From CAZABP01 sp964483245 (GTDB taxonomy: Bacteria; Planctomycetota; UBA1135; UBA2386): DNA of 64,000 bases. The position numbers were made by a program, and so were the translations under genes. How positions within the stretch are numbered: the stretch's first letter is position 1; every line of letters begins with the position of its first letter. Of this stretch, positions 16,672 to 25,364 are shown one piece after another. The notes beneath the pieces were generated by a model, which saw nothing but the letters and a program-made list of their open reading frames with translations, had not been told where the DNA came from and ran no database searches. The DNA lies in the NCBI GenBank assembly GCA_964483245.1, contig CAZABP010000001.1, positions 174,077 through 238,076 on the forward strand. Direction: 5' to 3'.

Positions 16672-17868
16672 TCAGTCCTTCTCCTGACGCCACACGCGTG
16701 CAGACGCGAACACGCAGTGATCGCCCAGATCGAACCGCTCGCCGAAGTCCGCCTCGAGCGTCAGCCTCTCGACGTTGGTGACCGGCAGCTTCAGCGTCGC
16801 CGGCGCCGTCTGCGGCGTGAGCGCACCGGAGTCGAACAACAGCCGTCCGTCGCCATACACGCGCAGGATCGCGTGGGCCTGCTGCCCGGCCCGCTCCTCG
16901 AGGCCGGCGACCGCGCCGAACCAGTCGTAGCGCTTGCCGAGGTCGAACGTCAGCCGCGTGCGCGGGATCAATGCGAGCCCACGTTCGTGCTCGCTGCCGC
17001 CGACCCGGATCGCGCCGCCGGCATGCGCACGGTCCACGTGCCACGGCCAGACCCGATCGAACGCAGGCGTCTGCTCGACTGCCGGCTGCAGATCGGACAG
17101 GTAGCGCATCGCGTCCGATTGCACGTGCAGCGCGCGCAGATGCTTCAGTTCGATCGCGGTCGTGACGCGGTCGTCCAGCTCGAGCCGCAGCCACGGCGGT
17201 GCCAGCTCGACGAGCCGCCCCTGCAGGGGCGGGGCCTCGCTGAGGACTGCGGTCACGCGCATTCCGGTCAGCGGGTCGGCGGCGGCACCGGATTCCTCAC
17301 CGAACAGGATCCCGTGCACGCGCGCGTACGGCAGCCGCTGGGTCTTCCCCTGGAAGCTCACCAGCAGCTCGCCAGCGTCGGCGTCGAAACCTTCGAACGC
17401 GACGCCGAGCCGCCGGACGGTCTCGCCGCTGCGCGCGAACAGCATGTCTCCGGCGGATCGCTGCGCCAGCGCTTGCATGAACTCCGGTTGCGCCGGCTCC
17501 TCGAACCGGATCGCGCGCACCCGGGCGATCGGCACGTCGAACCAGCGGTCGGCGACGACCGGCTTGAAGCGCAGCAGGCGCTCCTTGCCGCCCAGCACGC
17601 GCCCGCGGAGCTGCATGCCGCTGCGCAGCCAGAGTTCGCCGCTCGTCGTCGGCACGCGCTCCACGGCAGCTGCCGGCAGGAACCGCAGCGACGAGACTTC
17701 GCGCAGCGCCACGGCGGCGCCGCCGGCGGCGTGCAACGTGTCGTCCTGGATCCGCTCCAGCGCGATCCGCTCCGTGCCGCCGTCGAGCCGGTGGAGCTCC
17801 ACCTGCACCGGCGCTGCTTCCTGGGCCGCGACCGTGGCGGCCAGCAGCAGCGCCGCGCCGGATCTCAT
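16672..17868 (-). CDS. Exported NPCBM/NEW2-domain protein
   Basis: 398 residues from the ATG at 17868 (ATGA overlap with the TPR gene). A signal peptide (MRSGAALLLAATVAAQ) precedes about 220 residues of repeated small beta units of the type LWLRSGMQLRGRVLGGKERL followed by hydrophobic strands (VPIARVRAIRF). The C-terminal 140 residues look like an NPCBM carbohydrate-binding module: WPWHVDRAHAGGAIRVGGSE, RTRLTFDLGKRYDWFGAVAG and ILRVYGDGRLLFDSGALT. NPCBM modules accompany glycosidases and planctomycete surface proteins. It probably binds a glycan at the cell surface. The same small beta units occur in the divergent protein at 31384. Confidence 0.78.
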   Translation of the reverse strand: MRSGAALLLAATVAAQEAAPVQVELHRLDGGTERIALERIQDDTLHAAGGAAVALREVSSLRFLPAAAVERVPTTSGELWLRSGMQLRGRVLGGKERLLRFKPVVADRWFDVPIARVRAIRFEEPAQPEFMQALAQRSAGDMLFARSGETVRRLGVAFEGFDADAGELLVSFQGKTQRLPYARVHGILFGEESGAAADPLTGMRVTAVLSEAPPLQGRLVELAPPWLRLELDDRVTTAIELKHLRALHVQSDAMRYLSDLQPAVEQTPAFDRVWPWHVDRAHAGGAIRVGGSEHERGLALIPRTRLTFDLGKRYDWFGAVAGLEERAGQQAHAILRVYGDGRLLFDSGALTPQTAPATLKLPVTNVERLTLEADFGERFDLGDHCVFASARVWRQEKD

Positions 17869-18896
17869 CGGCCGGTGCCGAGCCGCCGGTAGTACTCCTC
17901 GAGCAACGCGCGGTAGTGCGGCGGCAGGTTCTGCTGCACGTCGGTCTCCACCGCGGCACGGTCCTGGTCCTTGGCGCGACCCCAGCGGTCGGCCACGCCC
18001 GGCACCTTGTTCAACGCACCGATCCGCGTCGCGCCGGCGTCGGGCAGCGCCGACTTCGTGGCCGGGTTGCTCGGGTTGTTCAGTCCGCCCGGTCCGCCGC
18101 CCATCTGCTTCTCGCGCTCTTCGATCTCCTCGATGATCTTCTGCAGCTCGCTGACGATCGCGTCCTGGCGCTTCTGCGTCTCCTCGCCGGTGTCGGTCTT
18201 CTTGATCCGGCGCTCGACCCCCTTCATCTCGTCGGCGAGTCCGTGCAGCGGGCTGTCCATCTGCGCCTGCAGCTCGCCGACGTGCTGCTCGGCCGCGCTG
18301 CGGAAGCGCTCCGGCGCGGCGGGGAAGAACTGCAGGAACGCGGCGAACGCGCGCAGCGCCTGCTCCGGCTGCGGCAGATCGCGCATCGCCTGGCCGAGGA
18401 AGAACAACGCCTCCCCGTCCAGCGGCGTGCGGTTGAGGTCCTGATTCAGGAACTCGCGCAGCACGACGATCGCGCGCTCCGGATCGTCGCCGTCCAGGAA
18501 CACGCGACCGAGGTGGTAGCGCACATGCGCGCGCAGATACGGATCCGGATCGCCGGCCAGCAGCTTCGCCAGCGACAGGGCGGCCTCTGGATCGCCGGCC
18601 TCCGCCAGCTTCGCGGCGGCGCCGTAGTCGCCGGACCACGTGCGCAGGAACTCGTCGCAGGCCGCGGCGGCGCCGACCTCACCGATCCGCGCCGTCAGCG
18701 CATCGAGCTGCGCCGCCGGAACGCCCTGCGCCTGGAAGTGCGCGCGGAACGCAGCCGCGTCGAACGGCAGGAACGGCGACCTCGCCGGCTCGGCTGGCGC
18801 CGCCTGCTCCACCACCGGCGGCTGCGGGACCGGTGGATCCTGCTGCGCCGCGAGCCCGGCGCCGGCCAGCAGCAGCACCGCGCCGGTGCGGATCAC
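17865..18896 (-). CDS. Exported TPR/helical protein of the VWA operon
   Basis: 343 residues from a GTG in a GTGA overlap with the coiled-coil gene. The signal peptide (MIRTGAVLLLAGAGLAAQQ) and Pro-rich spacer are followed by TPR-like helices (ALSLAKLLAGDPDPYLRAHV, RAIVVLREFLNQDLNRTPLD, QALRAFAAFLQFFPAAPERF). A charged coiled coil comes next (KRQDAIVSELQKIIEEIEER), then a C-terminal motif, NLPPHYRALLEEYYRRLG, which resembles the end of other planctomycete exported proteins that sit beside BatA/VWA genes. It is probably a periplasmic scaffold that works with the coiled-coil partner encoded just before it. No enzyme motif. Confidence 0.78.
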   Translation of the reverse strand: MIRTGAVLLLAGAGLAAQQDPPVPQPPVVEQAAPAEPARSPFLPFDAAAFRAHFQAQGVPAAQLDALTARIGEVGAAAACDEFLRTWSGDYGAAAKLAEAGDPEAALSLAKLLAGDPDPYLRAHVRYHLGRVFLDGDDPERAIVVLREFLNQDLNRTPLDGEALFFLGQAMRDLPQPEQALRAFAAFLQFFPAAPERFRSAAEQHVGELQAQMDSPLHGLADEMKGVERRIKKTDTGEETQKRQDAIVSELQKIIEEIEEREKQMGGGPGGLNNPSNPATKSALPDAGATRIGALNKVPGVADRWGRAKDQDRAAVETDVQQNLPPHYRALLEEYYRRLGTGR

Positions 18897-20752
18897 TTGC
18901 CGTCCTCCGCGGTGCGCGTGATCCGGTTCGCCAGCTCACGCGTCAGCTCCTCGACGCGCCCCTGCTTGCGGGCGATCTCGGTTGCCTCGTCCTTCGCCTC
19001 CTCGGTCACGCGCACGACCGGCGGGACTTCGGTGTCGTACTGCTTGGTCCGCTTCGCGACGCGCTTCTGCAGACCTTGGATCAGCTTCAGCTCGGCCGAA
19101 GTCGGCACCAGCGCCGGCTCCCCGTTGCAGTTGCAGTTGCCACCCCCCTCGCCGGTCTCGACCGCGCGGCGGAGCGCGTCGATCAACAGCGCCAGGTTCG
19201 CTTCGATCTCCGCCTGCATCGCCTGCGTCGCCGTGCCGACCTTCTGTTCGGCGGCGCGACGCGAGACTGCGGCGAGGTCCGCCTGCAGCTCCTCGACCAG
19301 CTCCGGGAACACCGCGGTGGTCCCTTCCTCGATCAACAGCTTGTGCGCGTCGGCCGCCTCCGAGGCCAGCTCCGCCTCGCCGGTCGCGACGCCCCGGCAC
19401 CGTTCGGCCAGGGCATTCGGCAGTGCGTTCCCGGCCGTCACGCTCTCGGCGATCAGCCGCTCGGTCGCCTTGGTCTGCTGCGACAGCTCCTTCTGCTTGG
19501 CGAGCATCGCGCCGAACCGCTCCTCGAGCGAACGCAGGACCCCGTCCTGCAACTGCTGGCGCAGCTGCGCCAGCGCGTCCTCGAGCGCCTTCTTGGCGTT
19601 CTCGAGCTCGTCCTGCGCGTCCTGCTGGTCCTGCTTCGCCTTGGCCGGCTTGTATTCCTTCAGGCTGCCGGCGGCGGAACGCTGCTTCGGCACCGCTTGT
19701 TGGACGTTCTGGCGGCCCGGCGTGCGCTTGCTCTCGCCGTTCTCGGCCTGCTCCGACTGCTCCATGTCCTGCGCGAGCTTGTCGGTGTCGATCCGCGTCG
19801 ACTCCTGCTTCTTCGCCTGCAGCTCGAACGGGAGCTGCAACAGCTGGCGCCGCGCCTCCTCGCTCATCTGTTCGATCGCCTGCTTGGCTTCCTTCAGCTT
19901 CTGCAGCGCCTGATCCATGTCCTGCAGCGAGTTCTCCGGCTTGTTCTGCCCGAGCTTCTGCTGCGCCTTGCCCATCGCGCCGGCCGCCGACTGGCAGGAA
20001 CCGGCACAGGACCCGCCACCCTTGGCGTCGTTCGGCGCGCCAGGCTGGCTCTCCGGCGGCTTCGCCCCGAGCTCCGCCTGCTTCTGGTCCAGCTCGGCGA
20101 GCTTCTTCGCGGCCTCCTCGGTCGCCTGCTTCAGCTCCCCTTCACGCTGTTCCATCTGCTGCGCCGCGTCCGGCTTGGCCGCCATGCCGGCAGCGTTCGC
20201 TTCGGCGCGCAGCGCCTCCTGGCGGCGGATCAGCTCTTCGAGCTCTGCCTGCGACGCGGCGAGCTGCTCGAGTTGTTCCTGCAGTGCCTGCGCGCGCGCG
20301 GCGTCCGCCTTCTCCGCCTTCTGCTGTTCGAGCAGCTCACCGACGCGCGCCTTGAACGCCTCCAGCCGCGCGATCTCCTCGAGCAGCTTGCGCAGGTCGG
20401 CGTTGCGGTCGAGCAGCAGGTCCATCAGCGCGAGCATCTCCTTGCGCGCGCCACGCATCTGCTCCAGCGATTCGTCCCACCGCTCTGCGGCGAGCAGCTC
20501 CTGGATCTTCCCGAGCGACTCGCGCAGCTGCTGCTCCTGGATGAAGCGGTTGCCCGCTTGCAGCACGCGGCTCTGTTCCGGCTCCTGCTCGGCGAGCGCC
20601 ACCTGCAGCCGCTGCATGCGTTCGTGCAGCTCGGTGAACATCCGCTCGGCTTGACGCTGGGCAGACTCGACCTGCGCCATCGGCGCCGCGGTCAAAGCGA
20701 ACAGGGTGAGCAGGCCCACCCGCAGGATCCGTCCAGCTTCCATCAGCGTCAC
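18893..20752 (-). CDS. Long exported coiled-coil protein
   Basis: 619 residues from a GTG in a GTGA overlap (an ATG lies three codons in, at 20743). A signal peptide (RILRVGLLTLFALTAAPMAQ) is followed by almost unbroken heptad-type helix rich in Gln, Glu, Ala, Leu and Lys (for example QALQEQLEQLAASQAELEEL). Two short Cys clusters interrupt it, GGGSCAGSCQS near residue 243 and GGGNCNCNGEP near residue 547, and may form disulfides or bind metal. There is no known catalytic domain. It is probably an elongated periplasmic partner of the DUF4175-like membrane protein, whose gene precedes it and which also ends in a long helical region. Confidence 0.8.
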   Translation of the reverse strand: MTLMEAGRILRVGLLTLFALTAAPMAQVESAQRQAERMFTELHERMQRLQVALAEQEPEQSRVLQAGNRFIQEQQLRESLGKIQELLAAERWDESLEQMRGARKEMLALMDLLLDRNADLRKLLEEIARLEAFKARVGELLEQQKAEKADAARAQALQEQLEQLAASQAELEELIRRQEALRAEANAAGMAAKPDAAQQMEQREGELKQATEEAAKKLAELDQKQAELGAKPPESQPGAPNDAKGGGSCAGSCQSAAGAMGKAQQKLGQNKPENSLQDMDQALQKLKEAKQAIEQMSEEARRQLLQLPFELQAKKQESTRIDTDKLAQDMEQSEQAENGESKRTPGRQNVQQAVPKQRSAAGSLKEYKPAKAKQDQQDAQDELENAKKALEDALAQLRQQLQDGVLRSLEERFGAMLAKQKELSQQTKATERLIAESVTAGNALPNALAERCRGVATGEAELASEAADAHKLLIEEGTTAVFPELVEELQADLAAVSRRAAEQKVGTATQAMQAEIEANLALLIDALRRAVETGEGGGNCNCNGEPALVPTSAELKLIQGLQKRVAKRTKQYDTEVPPVVRVTEEAKDEATEIARKQGRVEELTRELANRITRTAEDGK

Positions 20753-22962
20753 TCCTTGCGGCCGTCGCCCTTTTGCGGGTCGGCGGCAGGTTGGTCCGGT
20801 CCGAAGATCTGGCTACCGAGCTCTCGAACGCGCTGTTCGACGCCGCGGATCGCCTCGTCCTCCAATCTAATCACCTGGCGCAGGGTCTCCAGCAGGGCGG
20901 CCAAGGTCTCGGCCTCCTGCATCTGTGCCAGGACCTGATCGACCACGAGCAGGATCGAGTCGCAGAGCCCGACGGCACCTGCCCTCGTGGCCTCGTCCCC
21001 ATCGGTCGCAAAGTCTGCAGTCCGGGTGGCGCAGTTCGGGAAATCCTCCGCGGCGACCCGGGCCAGCGGGGTCACGATCTTGTCGGTCAGGCTGCCGATC
21101 TCGTTCGGCTCGAACAGCCGGTTGTTGAGCATCTCGGCGACGATCACCGCATACCGCTCGGACACGCCGCCGGCCCGCCGGCCGAGCGAACGCAGGTCCC
21201 GCGCCAGCGTGCGCAGGCGGTCGGCGGCCTTCACGGCGCGCGGGTCGGCTGCGGCCGGCGACACGATCGTCGCCAGCTCGTCGCGCTGCATCGCCAGCGT
21301 GGTCCGCACCTCGTGCAACTCGCGGCGCTGCTCCGCCTGGCGGCGTTGCAGGTCCTCGAGCAGCTTGTCGCGCGTCACGACGCGCAGCGTCACGACCTCG
21401 CTCGCACCCTCCTGCGCCGGCGGGGGCGTGCGGTCGGTCGCGGTCAGCTTCAGCGCGAGCGTCTGACCCGGTCGGATCCTCGCCTGCTCGGCCGGGGCAT
21501 CCGGTGCGAGCTGGCGCAGGTCGAGCAGCACTTCGCTGGTGAACTCCGGCGCGCCTTCGACCATCGCACCGAGTCCTTCGAACGGCGCCGGTTCGAAATC
21601 CGGCGGCGCGAGCGGCTCTTCGCTCGTCTCGGTGCGCTCTTCGGTGATCCGCAGCCAGCCCTGTGCCGTCGCCAGTCCGTAGTCGTCGCGCAGCGTGACG
21701 CGGCCGGGGATCCGCGCGACCGCCGTGATCATCGAGCCGACGCCATGGATCGCGAACGTGACGCCAGGACGCTGGTCCTCGACGACGCGCACGAACACGC
21801 GCGGCGGCGTGCGACAGCCGAGCTCGTCGGTGTCGACGACGTCGAGCTCGAGCACGCCGCTCTCCTGTGGTTGCAACTCGACGCGCAGCGAACGGCCGTC
21901 CTCGCCGAGCACCGCCGCGATCGGCTCTGCCGTGCCGAGCTGGGCGTGCCCGCGACGCAGCGCCTTGTCGCTGCGGGCCCGCACCAGAAGGCTGCCGCCG
22001 CGCGGCACGCGCACATCCCCTTCCGCCGGATCGAACGGACGCGGCTGCGCGCCGATGTACTCCGGCGGCGTGATCTGGATCTGCAGCTCTTCGAGCCGCG
22101 GCCGCGGGACCAGCAGCACCGCGAGCTCGCCGGTCTCGCCATCGCCGCCGGTCGCGACCAACGTGACCGGCTCGATCAGCGCCGAGAGCGTCGCCGAGAA
22201 CTCGCCGCCGATCCGCGCCATCGGCTCGGTGCTCCGTTCGCCGCCGGCGAATTCACAATGCAGCTCGACCTGCTCCGGCACGACGCCGCTCGCGGCGACG
22301 CGCACCGTCAGGTCGTCCCCCTCGGCGATCCGCAGCTGTCCCTGCGGCGCATCGAGGAACGCCAGCGTCGTCGCGCGTGGCCAGGCGACGTCCTGCAGCA
22401 GCAGGTTGCGGCGCAGCCACAGCGCCGCCGTCTCCGGCGCCAGCAGCAGCGGCAGCAGGATCACCGCGGCGGCGCCCCCCAGCGTCGCGAGGTACCCGCG
22501 CGCGCGGCGGCGGTCGAGCGCGGTCGCCGCACGCAGCTCCGGCAGCCGCGCCTGCATCTGCGCGACGACCCGTGTCATCAGTCCCATCGAGCTGTCGCCG
22601 CGTGCGGTTCCGCCGGCCAGCGCGCGTTCGAACTGCACCCCGCTGATCAGCTCCTGGCGCAGATCCGGGCGCACCCGTTCGAGTGCCAGCGCCAGCTCGT
22701 CCTCGTCGAGGCGGACCGCCAGAGGTTGCCACAGCCGCCGGCGCAGCAGCCAGACGATCCCGGCGACCGCGAGCAGCAGCAGCGCCGCGCGGTAGCCGAC
22801 TTCGAGCCGCAGCGAGCGATCGAGCACCCAGCTCAGCCAGCCGAACAACGCCGCCGCCGCAACGGCGAGCGCGCAGCCCTCGAGCAGGATCGCGCGGCGG
22901 GCGCGCAGGCGCAGCCGGCCGAGCACCGGCTTCTCGGTCCGCGACAGCACCGGAGCGGTCAT
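20749..22962 (-). CDS. DUF4175-like membrane protein
   Basis: 737 residues from the ATG at 22962 (ATGA overlap); longer in-frame extensions lie inside the upstream gene. The N-terminus has two membrane segments (about 28-45, AILLEGCALAVAAAALFGWL, and 56-74, AALLLLAVAGIVWLLRRR), with a third near 162-180 (YLATLGGAAAVILLPLLLAP). Then come beta domains with Ig-like strands (LEELQIQITPPEYIGAQPRP) and a long helical C-terminus (DKLLEDLQRRQAEQRRELHE). This layout matches the DUF4175 proteins found in Bat/VWA operons. The large domain should be periplasmic. The role is unknown; the context suggests it anchors the coiled-coil partner. Confidence 0.8.
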   Translation of the reverse strand: MTAPVLSRTEKPVLGRLRLRARRAILLEGCALAVAAAALFGWLSWVLDRSLRLEVGYRAALLLLAVAGIVWLLRRRLWQPLAVRLDEDELALALERVRPDLRQELISGVQFERALAGGTARGDSSMGLMTRVVAQMQARLPELRAATALDRRRARGYLATLGGAAAVILLPLLLAPETAALWLRRNLLLQDVAWPRATTLAFLDAPQGQLRIAEGDDLTVRVAASGVVPEQVELHCEFAGGERSTEPMARIGGEFSATLSALIEPVTLVATGGDGETGELAVLLVPRPRLEELQIQITPPEYIGAQPRPFDPAEGDVRVPRGGSLLVRARSDKALRRGHAQLGTAEPIAAVLGEDGRSLRVELQPQESGVLELDVVDTDELGCRTPPRVFVRVVEDQRPGVTFAIHGVGSMITAVARIPGRVTLRDDYGLATAQGWLRITEERTETSEEPLAPPDFEPAPFEGLGAMVEGAPEFTSEVLLDLRQLAPDAPAEQARIRPGQTLALKLTATDRTPPPAQEGASEVVTLRVVTRDKLLEDLQRRQAEQRRELHEVRTTLAMQRDELATIVSPAAADPRAVKAADRLRTLARDLRSLGRRAGGVSERYAVIVAEMLNNRLFEPNEIGSLTDKIVTPLARVAAEDFPNCATRTADFATDGDEATRAGAVGLCDSILLVVDQVLAQMQEAETLAALLETLRQVIRLEDEAIRGVEQRVRELGSQIFGPDQPAADPQKGDGRKE

Positions 22963-25364
22963 GGCAGGTTCCCTCGCTTGCGCAGCCACCATTCGATCGC
23001 GAGCACGCCGACCAGCAGCAGGACCGTCGGCCAGCCGTCCCAGATCGGGTGCGGCGTCCGATGCACTTCGACCGAGGTCGCCGACGGGATCTCGCGCAGT
23101 GCCGCGAGCAGCTCCTGCGGAGTCGCGCAGTGCTTGCCGCCGCGCGCACTCGCGATCGCCGCGAGCTCCGGCCGGTCGAGCGGGCCCTCGGTCTCGATCT
23201 GCGCCGGGACGACTTCGAGCGAAGCCTCGGCCGTCTGCGTGCCGCCGGCAGCCGCGCGCACCAAGTGGAACCCGAGCCGCTCCGGACGCAGGATCCCGGC
23301 GTAGCCGCCGGGCGACTCCTCGCGCGGCAGCAGCTTCAGCCGTTGCGCCGGCTCGCGGCCGCGCGCGATCTCGATCTCGAAGCTGTCGGCCACCAGCGGA
23401 CGGAACTGGTCGTCGCGGACGTCGGCCGTCACACGCACGACGTTGCCGAGCTCGACCCGCGTCTCGGAGAGCTGCAGCCGCACGCGACCGCGGCCGGCGA
23501 GCAACCGCCCCTCGTGCAGCCAGCGGATCCCGCGCACCCAGAACCGGTCGTAGGCATCCTTGAATGCCGACCGCCAGCGGAACGTCTCGTCGGTGCCGAG
23601 ATAGACGACGCGGCCGGCGCCGACGAATTGGGTCGCGACCAGCGGCATCGGGCCGCTGTCCCCACGCACGGTCGGGTTGTTCTGCTGCGCCAGCACGAGC
23701 GCGGCCGGCTTCGCGCGGCGGATCGGGAACGCGAAGTGCGACCCGGCCAGGATCGACCACAGCCGCTCGTTGGCGTCACGCTCCGGCAACAGCTGCGTCA
23801 TCGGATGGCCGGAGCCATCCGGCGTCAGCTCCCACGGCCACGGGCGTGGGAACGCGCGTCCGAGGTTGATCAACCGGTAGTCCGCCTCCTGCATGTCGGC
23901 GACGACCGGCAGCAGGTCGGCCAGCGGCTGCGTCGGCGCGGTCTGCCGCAGCGCGTCGAGCGTGTACTTCTCCCCGGCGATCCACCACAGGCCGACGCCA
24001 CGGTCGACGACCTGCGCGTGCATCAGCTCGGCGAGTTCCTTCGAGATGTGCTGCGAGTCCGGATCGAGCAGCACGAACACATCGAACGGCTCGAGCCCGG
24101 CGCGGTCGTCCGGCAGCGTCTCCAGCACCGTGTCGCCGTCCTGTGGGAAGTCGGCAGCCGCGCTGGTCAACCAGCAGGAGACGTCGATCGTCTTGTCGCG
24201 CAGCAGCGTGTCGCGCAGGATCCGGTACTCGTGCGTCGGCCCTCCGGCCAGCAGCAGCACGCGTGTCTGCTCGGCCAGCGTCTCGATCCGGACCTGCCGC
24301 TCGTGCCGCTCCGGCAGGAACGCCTCGCCGTCCGGCGGCCGCAGCGCGATCAACCAGTTGCTCGGGCCCGGCTCCTCCGACGTCAGCGCGTCGAACTCGA
24401 TCCGCGCCTGCGGCTCGGCCGCGCTGAGCCGCGCGTGCCTGGTCGCGACCTGGACCGCGGTGCCGTCCGGTGAGACGCGCGACAACGTGACCGGCACGTC
24501 GACCCCGTCGTAGCCCTGCACCTGCAGCGTCGCGCTGATCCGGAACGGGTCCTTCTGGAACACCTTCTCCGGCGCATCCACGCGCGCCAGCTCGACCGCG
24601 GTCGTCGGTGACGGATCGCCGATCCCGAGCACGAGCGTGACCGGCACGCGCCGCTGGCCGATCAGCCGCGCGCTCTCGACGCCGCTCGGCCCGAGATTGC
24701 GCCGCCCATCCCCGATCAGCACGACCGCCGCGATGCTCGCATCGCGGCTGCGCTCGAGCGCAGCCCGCACGGCCGCGCCCGGGTTGGTGTAGCGCCCGTC
24801 GGCCACCAGCATTCCGAGGCCAGCTGGATCGATCGGATCCGCCCCCGCGGCGAAGCGGAACAGGCGCAGCTCGTTCTTCGGCGTAATCGCACGCGCGAAC
24901 GCCTGCTCGGAGGCCGTCAACAGATGGCGTGCCAGATCGAACCGGCTGACCGCGGCCGGGTCGGCGATCCCGAGATCGCGCCAGGCCTGCGCGAGCGGCA
25001 GCACGTCGCCGCCGCGGTAACGGTCCTTGACCGTCATCGACTGCGATGCGTCCACCAGCACGACGACGTGACCCGGACGCACGTCCTTGCGCACGGCGAC
25101 CAGCTGCGGCGCGAACAGCAGCAGGATCGCCAACAGCAGCGCCGTGCAGCGCAGCCCGGCCAGCAGCAGCCGGCGCCCGCGCGGCAGGTTCGCCGCCTCG
25201 CGGCGGTACGCGAACACGACCCCCGCCAGCACGATGGCGATCCCGAGCAGCAACAGCAGGACGATGCCCCCGCTCGGCCAGGCGGCGAGCTCGAACTGCA
25301 GCTCCGTGCCCGGTTCGACGTCGACACCTCGCATCCCGAGGATCCAGCGGAACAGCTCGTCCAT
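22959..25364 (-). CDS. VWA-domain membrane protein (glutamine-amidotransferase-like)
   Basis: 801 residues from the ATG at 25364, which shares its A with the previous stop (TGATG). Two N-terminal membrane helices (33-52 and 66-88) precede a von Willebrand A domain with an intact MIDAS motif D105-A-S107-Q-S109. A middle beta region and a GATase1-like Rossmann region follow (TRVLLLAGGPTHEYRILRDT, EPFDVFVLLDPDSQHISKEL). The C-terminus has another TM helix (WPTVLLLVGVLAIEWWLRKR). In Planctomycetota such proteins are exported VWA components encoded next to BatA. The MIDAS suggests divalent-metal-dependent protein binding. No amidotransferase Cys is visible, so the GATase-like part is probably not enzymatic. 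Confidence 0.83.
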   Translation of the reverse strand: MDELFRWILGMRGVDVEPGTELQFELAAWPSGGIVLLLLLGIAIVLAGVVFAYRREAANLPRGRRLLLAGLRCTALLLAILLLFAPQLVAVRKDVRPGHVVVLVDASQSMTVKDRYRGGDVLPLAQAWRDLGIADPAAVSRFDLARHLLTASEQAFARAITPKNELRLFRFAAGADPIDPAGLGMLVADGRYTNPGAAVRAALERSRDASIAAVVLIGDGRRNLGPSGVESARLIGQRRVPVTLVLGIGDPSPTTAVELARVDAPEKVFQKDPFRISATLQVQGYDGVDVPVTLSRVSPDGTAVQVATRHARLSAAEPQARIEFDALTSEEPGPSNWLIALRPPDGEAFLPERHERQVRIETLAEQTRVLLLAGGPTHEYRILRDTLLRDKTIDVSCWLTSAAADFPQDGDTVLETLPDDRAGLEPFDVFVLLDPDSQHISKELAELMHAQVVDRGVGLWWIAGEKYTLDALRQTAPTQPLADLLPVVADMQEADYRLINLGRAFPRPWPWELTPDGSGHPMTQLLPERDANERLWSILAGSHFAFPIRRAKPAALVLAQQNNPTVRGDSGPMPLVATQFVGAGRVVYLGTDETFRWRSAFKDAYDRFWVRGIRWLHEGRLLAGRGRVRLQLSETRVELGNVVRVTADVRDDQFRPLVADSFEIEIARGREPAQRLKLLPREESPGGYAGILRPERLGFHLVRAAAGGTQTAEASLEVVPAQIETEGPLDRPELAAIASARGGKHCATPQELLAALREIPSATSVEVHRTPHPIWDGWPTVLLLVGVLAIEWWLRKRGNLP